64,000 bases of DNA. Origin: Polynucleobacter sp. MWH-P3-07-1. GTDB taxonomy: Bacteria; Pseudomonadota; Gammaproteobacteria; Burkholderiales; Burkholderiaceae. The DNA lies in contig NZ_CP061296.1 of assembly GCF_018687555.1 (NCBI RefSeq), positions 930,001-994,000 on the forward strand, read 5' to 3'. Positions 59,086 to 64,000 of the stretch are shown here, in pieces. The position numbers and the translations under genes were made by a program. Each line of letters starts with the position of its first letter. Position 1 is the first letter of the stretch. The notes under the pieces were generated by a model that did not search any database, had not been told where the DNA came from, and saw only the letters and a list, made by a program, of their open reading frames with translations.

Positions 59086-59544
59086 ATGAGAGAAATCGCA
59101 ATCAGAGGTTTTATTAACGAGAAGTACAACACCCCATTTGGCAAAGGATTATTTCGCAGAGCAATCTACAACGGCTCTGTGGAATTACTCAACCCCAATC
59201 AAAAGTACCTGGTGGACTTTTATGAATACGAGCAATTTCAACATAGCGCCAAAACGGATGATCAAATCAGAACACTTAAGAAATTAGATGCCTGCGGTAT
59301 TGGCAGAACACCAGACTTGGTGATGTCGTGGATTGTGCATTACGAGCCTTTAACCAAATCTAAAGAACTGGTCGATGGATATTGCATCTACCTACAAACA
59401 ACGGGTGAAGTGCATATTGAGATTGATGATGTTCTAAATGGAACAAAAGATGAATGGGACTTAAAGGCCCATCACTGCAAGGCTATAGGTGCCAATAAGC
59501 CTGTATTTGTTGCTACCAATGTGGATTTAAACACCAAGCATTAA
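59086..59544 (+). CDS. Hypothetical protein (152 aa)
   Basis: MREIAIRGFINEKYNTPFGK onward; soluble, mixed alpha/beta, with no motif I recognise. A strong ribosome-binding site (AAGGAGAA) precedes the start, and a long structured leader lies upstream. The centre (LDACGIGRTPDLVMSWIVHYEPL) and DGYCIYLQTTGEVHIEIDDVL look like a folded domain, not spurious coding. Confidence 0.65.
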   Translation: MREIAIRGFINEKYNTPFGKGLFRRAIYNGSVELLNPNQKYLVDFYEYEQFQHSAKTDDQIRTLKKLDACGIGRTPDLVMSWIVHYEPLTKSKELVDGYCIYLQTTGEVHIEIDDVLNGTKDEWDLKAHHCKAIGANKPVFVATNVDLNTKH

Positions 59545-59553
59545 TTATGCAAA

Positions 59554-59721
59554 AGCCCTACAAGCGCTGATCTTCGAGCATCACAGCGTCTAGCTGCTGG
59601 ACGCCAGTCAAATAGCGTGTAGGGCTGATTTGAGCTGCTGCCCAAATTCGTCGTCTAAAGACGACAAAAGACATAAATATTTAAAGCAAAGCAAGGTTAA
59701 GAAAATCACACTTTTCTTAAC
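59554..59721. repeat. Cluster of hairpins between two island genes
   Basis: Three structures: AGCCCTAC (59554-59561) pairs with GTAGGGCT (59619-59626) around an inner hairpin that includes the 22-bp shared motif copy 2 (59584-59605); GTCGTCT-AA-AGACGAC (59650-59665); GGTTAAGAAAA-TCACAC-TTTTCTTAACC (59694-59721), an 11-bp stem. None is followed by a proper T run. The rest of the 293-base gap up to 59838 is AT-rich and carries no gene that I can support. Confidence 0.65.
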
Positions 59722-59838
59722 CCTAATTGCTAAGTCATTGATTCTTGGAAGATCTTTATTAAAAAGCTTTCGGTCGCTTTATTTGCAATAAGAAAACACA
59801 CTTATATGAGCTTTTTTATTTATGAAAGGTAATAACAA

Positions 59839-60405
59839 ATGGCTCAAGCAAAAACCCTAACCCAAGCAGAACTAGATCAAGTACTGCGGTTTGCCAGTAC
59901 CAAGAAATACCCCGAGCGCAATCGCGCCATCATCCTCACCAGTTTTTTAACTGGAATGCGTGTCGCCGAAATCGCCTCACTAAAGATGGGTGATGTAGTT
60001 AACGAGGATGGCACCATCAAAAATGAAGTAAAGCTATCGGCAGCGCAAACCAAAGGCGGGCATCCCCGTACTGTCTTTATCTCTACCAAGCTCAAAGCTG
60101 AACTAGAGGCTTATTTACGCACTAGACACATCAAAGACCCAACAATTCACTTCTTCCATACGGGCAATAAGCTCAAATTTACGCCCAATGGCTTGTGCGT
60201 CTGGTTCTTTTCACTTTACAAAGGTGCTGGTATCAGTGGTGCCAGCAGCCATTCGGGAAGACGCTCGATGATCACTTCACTCGCGCAAAAAGGAATCGGT
60301 GTGAGAGTCTTAGCTGAGATTGCAGGTCATCGTTCGATTGCAGTAACGCAAAAGTATATTGATGCCAACCCTGAAATGTGTCGCAATGCGATGGAATTAA
60401 TTTGA
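59839..60405 (+). CDS. Tyrosine recombinase, catalytic domain only (188 aa)
   Basis: A short site-specific recombinase consisting just of the catalytic domain. All active residues are visible: first arginine in LTGMRVAEIASL, a lysine in the beta-hairpin TKGGHPR, the HxxR box in SHSGRRS, second histidine in AGHRSIAV, and the tyrosine nucleophile in TQKYID. There is no N-terminal core-binding domain, as in FimB/FimE-like invertases and some small recombinases. AAAGGT lies 8 bases before the ATG. Confidence 0.9.
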   Translation: MAQAKTLTQAELDQVLRFASTKKYPERNRAIILTSFLTGMRVAEIASLKMGDVVNEDGTIKNEVKLSAAQTKGGHPRTVFISTKLKAELEAYLRTRHIKDPTIHFFHTGNKLKFTPNGLCVWFFSLYKGAGISGASSHSGRRSMITSLAQKGIGVRVLAEIAGHRSIAVTQKYIDANPEMCRNAMELI

Positions 60406-60510
60406 TCTATGGCTAAGAATTAAATCACTATATTTTCTTAATTACAAAAATGTAGTGATTTTTCTGAAAAATTAAAATCGCCTGCAAAGCCTTTATTTAT
60501 ATGGCTTAGA

Positions 60511-60574
60511 TTTTTCGTATTTTTGTGTCAAGGAAATAAAACAACGCTCAAATTTGCGCGAAAAATACGAAAAA
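60511..60574. promoter_or_regulatory. Long interrupted palindrome with internal operator-like site
   Basis: TTTTTCGTATTTTT (60511-60524) and AAAAATACGAAAAA (60561-60574) are perfect 14-bp inverted repeats. Next to the right arm is CGCTCAAATTTGCGCG (60545-60560), a 16-bp near-palindrome with only one mismatched pair. The block is 82 bases upstream of the 347-residue gene. It looks like a regulator or partition-type binding site; no T run suggests a terminator. Confidence 0.62.
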
Positions 60575-60655
60575 AAATATACTGACTCCATCAACAAAGC
60601 AAAACCAAGGCACTTTCGCCATTACCGCTAAGTTGATTTTTAAGGAGCTTTAAAA

Positions 60656-61699
60656 ATGGAAAACGCAATTGCAGTGAATAACCAATCCGCTAATAATGTA
60701 GTAAGTACTGCGGCAACTGAAGTAGCAATACCTTCTATCGATATTCGTGGCATGAATGCGAATGTGCTGACAGAAGATACTTCCACCTTTGATGAGGTAT
60801 TTGAAGTAGAGGGTGAAGAAAAACCTGCTCAAGCACCGCAACCTACCCAAGCTGAGCAGGAAAAGGCGGTGCGAGTGCAAGCGATTTTGGATAAAGTGAA
60901 GTTGGAAAAATCCAAAGCAAACACTGGATTAGTGCAATATGAGCGCAAGCTCAGCTTAGAGGCTGCCACATCAGATACAACGGCAATCATCCCAAAAGAG
61001 CGCAAGGAATATGTTGTTGCCTTTAAAGCTGGAGTTGAAAAAACTGCTCGTAGTACTTTGGAAATGTGCCGCGTTGTCTACGAGGCAGAGCAATCGCTAG
61101 ATAAGTTTCAATTTAAAACCTTTTGCGAAGAAGTCGGACTTAAGGACTACAGCAGTACGGTTCGAAAATTCTCTGCAATTGGTCGGGTCTATCCACGCTT
61201 TATTCAATATGTGGATCAATTGCCGGCAAGCTGGACCAACATCTACTTGATTACCCAAATTCCAGCAGATGCATTTGAGGAATGTCTATCAAAAGGTTAT
61301 GCGTTAAATAAGCTAACAGGCGCAAAACTGGATGAACTGGTCAAAAGCACCAAGGACATCAACAAGATTGAAGACCCCTTAAGTTTTGATAGCAAAAACT
61401 CTGGCTATGTGTTTGCCAAGCTCTTGTTTACCAAAAAACCCGATGACACTGATTGGCGTGCCATGGAAAAAGCGTTGGCGGAGATCTCTGCTCGCTTGCC
61501 AATCAAGTTTGTGATCAACAAGGAGGCTGCGGAGTTTGTTAAAGCTCGTCGCGATCAACGCTACGAGCAGATCAAACAAAAGAGCAAAGGCATTGATCTC
61601 AAACCTGATCTTTGGGACTTAGGCGCCGAGGCCAATGCCGCTTATAAAGTGGCAGAGCGTACAGTCAATCCAGCTCAAGGCACCGTAATTACTGTTTAA
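60656..61699 (+). CDS. Hypothetical protein (347 aa) in the recombinase region
   Basis: Acidic, low-complexity N-terminus (about 80 residues, with EEKPAQAPQPTQAEQEKAV), then a folded domain from about residue 120: YVVAFKAGVEKTARSTLEMCRVVYEAEQ, FKTFCEEVGLKDYSSTVRKFSAIG and a helix-rich C-terminal half. The STVRKFSAIGRVYPRF segment has the feel of a helix-turn-helix, as in phage regulatory or ParB-type proteins, but I cannot name a family. Strong AAGGAG ribosome-binding site. Convergent with the large integrase gene. Confidence 0.68.
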   Translation: MENAIAVNNQSANNVVSTAATEVAIPSIDIRGMNANVLTEDTSTFDEVFEVEGEEKPAQAPQPTQAEQEKAVRVQAILDKVKLEKSKANTGLVQYERKLSLEAATSDTTAIIPKERKEYVVAFKAGVEKTARSTLEMCRVVYEAEQSLDKFQFKTFCEEVGLKDYSSTVRKFSAIGRVYPRFIQYVDQLPASWTNIYLITQIPADAFEECLSKGYALNKLTGAKLDELVKSTKDINKIEDPLSFDSKNSGYVFAKLLFTKKPDDTDWRAMEKALAEISARLPIKFVINKEAAEFVKARRDQRYEQIKQKSKGIDLKPDLWDLGAEANAAYKVAERTVNPAQGTVITV

Positions 61700-61760
61700 G
61701 ACGACCGCTACCACTGCAGGGGTAGCCGTTATTTTGTAGTTTGTTCCATTTGGAACAGTT

Positions 61761-62969
61761 TTAAGCCAACTTCTCAGCATTCATCATAGGAGTGAGCTTT
61801 GAGTAATGTTTTTCAATCATTAAAGTCGAAGTACCCATTTGCCTGGCTAAGGTATGTATGTCAATACCTTCAGCTAGAGCAAAGGTTGCATAAGTATGGC
61901 GTAGGCTATACAGGGTTCTGTTTTTACCAGTAGCATCCTTTAATAAATTTGATTCAATCATTAGCCGCTCAAAGACATCATCTAGACTATGCGGAGCATC
62001 CCCTTCTGGAAATACAAATACTTTCTTATCCAATTTGGCCTCAATCACAGCCTCTAGGTTCTTATAAGGTAGCTTTTGCCAAGCAATCAACCGCTCTAAA
62101 GCCTCAATCACAAAATGCCTTGCTATTAGGTATCTAGGCCCCGTTTTGCCTGATACCCAAATTCTTAGGTAACGCTGCTCACCAATCCAATGCCACTGCA
62201 GGGCCTTCCAGCGAATTGGCATACTCTCCGTTCCTTGTCTAATGCCTGTTCCTAACAAGAACTCCACATACACACGGCACAACCTTCTCATATGGTTACT
62301 GCGTTGATTGCGGCCAAAACGCTCCCAGTCCCGCATGTATTCCTGTAAGTAATTGACCTCCTGTTGACCAAAGGCTGGTCTAATTTCTGCCCTATCGGCA
62401 GAGACCTCTAATAATGGAATGGTTCGATGTCGATTGATTAAGCCTTGATCTCTGGCTCGTTCAATTACTCGCTTATAAAGCCCAGCATGACGTCTTTGAG
62501 TATAGGTCTTGGGATTCTTGCCCATCCGAGATATGCGCCACGCCACATAGTCATCGACTAGCTCTTGGGTAATGTCATTAATCTGGTAGTTACCAAAGAA
62601 TGGGATCAAGTACTTGGTATAGATGTGAATGTAGTCAACATGGGTGCGTTTATTGGGATTGGCATGGACTACTCGATCAGCTGCAGCCAGCTCTTGGTTA
62701 GCCAATTGCCGAAAGGTCCGAGTCTTAATGGCTAAATCACTGGCCAGCTTGACCTTGACGGTTTCGTAGATAGCAATGGCTTGGGTAGTGGCTTCGGCTA
62801 ACTGGTCAGATCCAGTGCTAGCGGAATGCCAAGCGCCTGTAGCAAGCTTAAAGCGGCATTGCCACTGGTGACTATGAGGTCTCTTATAGAGAGTCAGATC
62901 TCCATCAAGGAGTTTGATGGAATCTTCATTAAGAGTAGTGGTGGCAAATAAAAACGATAGATTATTCAT
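61761..62969 (-). CDS. Tyrosine-recombinase integrase (402 aa)
   Basis: A full-length phage/island-type integrase: N-terminal arm-binding part, core-binding SAM-like domain (residues about 95-190), and the catalytic domain with arginine in LLGTGIRQGTESMP, HxxR box in YSLRHTYATFALAEG, second histidine replaced by glutamine in ARQMGTSTLMI, and the nucleophile tyrosine in EKHYSKLTP. It probably catalysed integration into tRNA-Arg. A hairpin covers its ribosome-binding site. No excisionase-like gene is adjacent. Confidence 0.9.
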   Translation of the reverse strand: MNNLSFLFATTTLNEDSIKLLDGDLTLYKRPHSHQWQCRFKLATGAWHSASTGSDQLAEATTQAIAIYETVKVKLASDLAIKTRTFRQLANQELAAADRVVHANPNKRTHVDYIHIYTKYLIPFFGNYQINDITQELVDDYVAWRISRMGKNPKTYTQRRHAGLYKRVIERARDQGLINRHRTIPLLEVSADRAEIRPAFGQQEVNYLQEYMRDWERFGRNQRSNHMRRLCRVYVEFLLGTGIRQGTESMPIRWKALQWHWIGEQRYLRIWVSGKTGPRYLIARHFVIEALERLIAWQKLPYKNLEAVIEAKLDKKVFVFPEGDAPHSLDDVFERLMIESNLLKDATGKNRTLYSLRHTYATFALAEGIDIHTLARQMGTSTLMIEKHYSKLTPMMNAEKLA

Positions 62970-62970
62970 A

Positions 62971-62997
62971 ACAAGCGTCCTTTTAAGTGACGCTTGT
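62971..62997 (-). promoter_or_regulatory. Hairpin at the integrase ribosome-binding site
   Basis: ACAAGCGTC (62971-62979) and GACGCTTGT (62989-62997) form a perfect 9-bp stem; the minus-strand loop and following stem contain AAAGGA, the only ribosome-binding site, one base before the ATG context. Folding in the RNA would mask it and lower integrase synthesis; a DNA operator is an alternative. Confidence 0.6.
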
Positions 62998-63033
62998 AGC
63001 TTAGTTTCAGATTTGCGTTTGGGCGACCTGAAT

Positions 63034-63062
63034 TATTTACTGTCGGTTCGACCGACACCACA
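63034..63062 (+). repeat. 29-bp inverted repeat, right copy
   Basis: TATTTACTGTCGGTTCGACC then GACACCACA, matching the reverse complement of 56800-56828 at 27 of 29 positions. It lies 65 bases upstream of the integrase start. Confidence 0.88.
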
Positions 63063-63123
63063 GCGTCAGGGCTGCGATAGACTGTTGCTGATCACAAAGC
63101 TGCCATCACCCTACTTGCTAATG

Positions 63124-63152
63124 GCAGACTCAAATCGACCCAAAGCAGACTC
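63124..63152. repeat. Direct repeat of GCAGACTC
   Basis: Two copies of GCAGACTC (63124-63131 and 63145-63152) start 21 bases apart, two helical turns. They lie between the right inverted repeat and the autotransporter terminator; a protein-binding pair is possible. Confidence 0.35.
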
Positions 63153-63161
63153 TCACAGTCA

Positions 63162-63193
63162 ACAAAAAACCCGCTTGCTGCAACTTGCGGGTT
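63162..63193 (-). terminator. Rho-independent terminator of the autotransporter gene
   Basis: On the minus strand AACCCGC, a 12-nt loop and GCGGGTT followed by a run of T. It lies 26 bases after the stop codon of the beta-barrel gene. Confidence 0.92.
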
Positions 63194-63218
63194 CTTGATT
63201 TAGTTAGATTAGTTTTTC

Positions 63219-64000
63219 TTACAAACCAATCGTGTAAGTAAGCATGGTTGTTATGCCGTTACTAGTATTAAGTGATTGCTTATTGTAATAAGCACTTAGG
63301 CTAACTCGTTGATTTTTCTCTATCCAATAATCCGCATTGGCACTGACAAAAGGTCTTGTCTTTTGAATGCTGGGCGCAGTCAAGCTAAAGGCGCCTAAGT
63401 AATAAATGGATCCGCTGTAGTTGCTGATATTGCTACTGAGATCTTGCTCTACTCCTGCACTGGCACCTACGCTTACTGTTGGAGTGACATAACCCATCAC
63501 CTTAGCTCCTGCATACGCAGTCGTGGCGGATTGGGTCACAGAGTTATACGTAATCGGAAAAGTGGCTCCCGCAGTTTCGGTGTAGCCGTTGCGAACAACT
63601 GAAGTCGCTCTCATACCTACTAATGGTGAAGCAATCCAACTATCTGCAACAGCAAAACCATAAGCCGTCTCTAATTGACCGCCTTGGGTAGTCATGGTAG
63701 AAGTTCCCTGACCCGCTTCGGTATTGGCTAAAGTAGTGCGAGTGACATTAACGCCATTGCTGCTGTAGGCGGCTGAGGCTTTGACTTGCACTCCTAAGTT
63801 ATTACCACTAGGAGCGTAGACTGCAAAAAGTCCTGCTAAAGGTTGAGAGTTTTTGACGGTGTAGTTATTTGGAGTGGCATTACTAATGCCTTGGTCTAAG
63901 AACACGCCAGCCCTAAAGCTAGGATCAAAGCGATAGCCTATTTGAATATTGCCCGCTGTTTGACTTGTTGTTGGGCTACTCACATTGGTATACCGACCAC
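63219..64000 (-). CDS. Autotransporter/adhesin C-terminal beta-barrel (5' end outside window)
   Basis: The frame is open to the window edge, so only the last 260 codons are present. Repeated amphipathic strands (FRAGVFLDQGIS, LGVQVKASAAYSS, VSVGASAGVEQDLSS, PFVSANADYWIEKNQRVSLSAYYNKQ) and the terminal strand MLTYTIGL suggest a 12-strand autotransporter-like barrel in the outer membrane; the last residues are not the usual aromatic. A passenger domain, perhaps large, would lie to the right. A GTG at 63983 could be misread as the start. Confidence 0.75.
   Translation of the reverse strand, partial: GRYTNVSSPTTSQTAGNIQIGYRFDPSFRAGVFLDQGISNATPNNYTVKNSQPLAGLFAVYAPSGNNLGVQVKASAAYSSNGVNVTRTTLANTEAGQGTSTMTTQGGQLETAYGFAVADSWIASPLVGMRATSVVRNGYTETAGATFPITYNSVTQSATTAYAGAKVMGYVTPTVSVGASAGVEQDLSSNISNYSGSIYYLGAFSLTAPSIQKTRPFVSANADYWIEKNQRVSLSAYYNKQSLNTSNGITTMLTYTIGL

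Noticed and set aside
58754..59101. 115-codon minus-strand frame, Ser/Arg-rich
   Set aside because: It covers the inverted-repeat region and the start of a good plus-strand gene. Composition is not protein-like, so I treat the region as regulatory.
56600..64000. Complete prophage
   Set aside because: No capsid, tail, terminase, lysis or replication genes are present; only recombinases and small unknown genes.

Overview
The window looks like a chromosome segment of a small-genome betaproteobacterium of the family Burkholderiaceae, most like Polynucleobacter. The evidence is gene order and protein character: thrS-infC-rpmI-rplT-pheS-pheT-ihfA-merR-tRNA-Pro, lysC/tRNA-Ser/tilS/accA/cysS, sucA-sucB-lpdA-zapE, a short H-NS-type protein, a lysine/alanine-rich histone-H1-like protein and a DUF2069 protein after wrbA. 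The species assignment is inference; no rRNA gene is present.

Layout. 1-3.07 kb: a minus-strand tripartite RND efflux operon (outer-membrane lipoprotein, periplasmic adaptor, start of the permease). 3.1-9 kb: tRNA-Ser(GCT), aspartate kinase, tilS, accA, a DNA-3-methyladenine glycosylase and cysS, tightly packed on the minus strand. 9-15.6 kb: TPR lipoprotein, ppiB, lpxH, then suhB, trmJ, cysE, an FKBP-type isomerase and a RoxA-like ribosomal oxygenase. 15.6-24.4 kb: a tiny Ala/Pro-rich lipoprotein, bamC-dapA, a methyltransferase, trpS, a PHP phosphoesterase, zapE, and the oxoglutarate dehydrogenase genes lpdA, sucB and sucA (sucA to 27.3 kb). 27.6-29.4 kb: an HTH protein divergent from sucA, an H-NS-like protein, a PaaI-type thioesterase and tRNA-Pro(GGG). 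29.4-39 kb: the translation block merR-ihfA-pheT-pheS-rplT-rpmI-infC-thrS (minus strand), tRNA-Val(GAC) and relA. 39-56.5 kb: a fused zinc-type CDF transporter/hydrolase, ketoacid CoA-transferase, ETF-ubiquinone oxidoreductase, an MFS transporter, aroC, a CBS protein, a YihY protein, wrbA, a histone-like protein next to a PPK2 polyphosphate kinase, several lipoproteins, a four-domain rhodanese protein, and a PhoA-type alkaline phosphatase behind a clear Pho box.

56.6-64 kb is different: an accessory region. It begins with a 3' tRNA-Arg(TCT) fragment that ends exactly at the anticodon loop, the classic scar of tyrosine-recombinase integration. It carries two tyrosine recombinases, many small unrecognised proteins, and intergenic spaces rich in hairpins. 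A 29-bp sequence occurs near both ends in inverted orientation with 27 of 29 identical bases. The window ends inside an autotransporter beta-barrel gene. No CRISPR array, complete prophage or recognisable defence system is visible.

The observations most worth following are the inverted-repeat-bounded accessory segment with its two recombinases, the CDF-alpha/beta hydrolase fusion, the histone-like/PPK2 gene pair, and the leader structures upstream of sucA, of the small lipoprotein and of the island genes.
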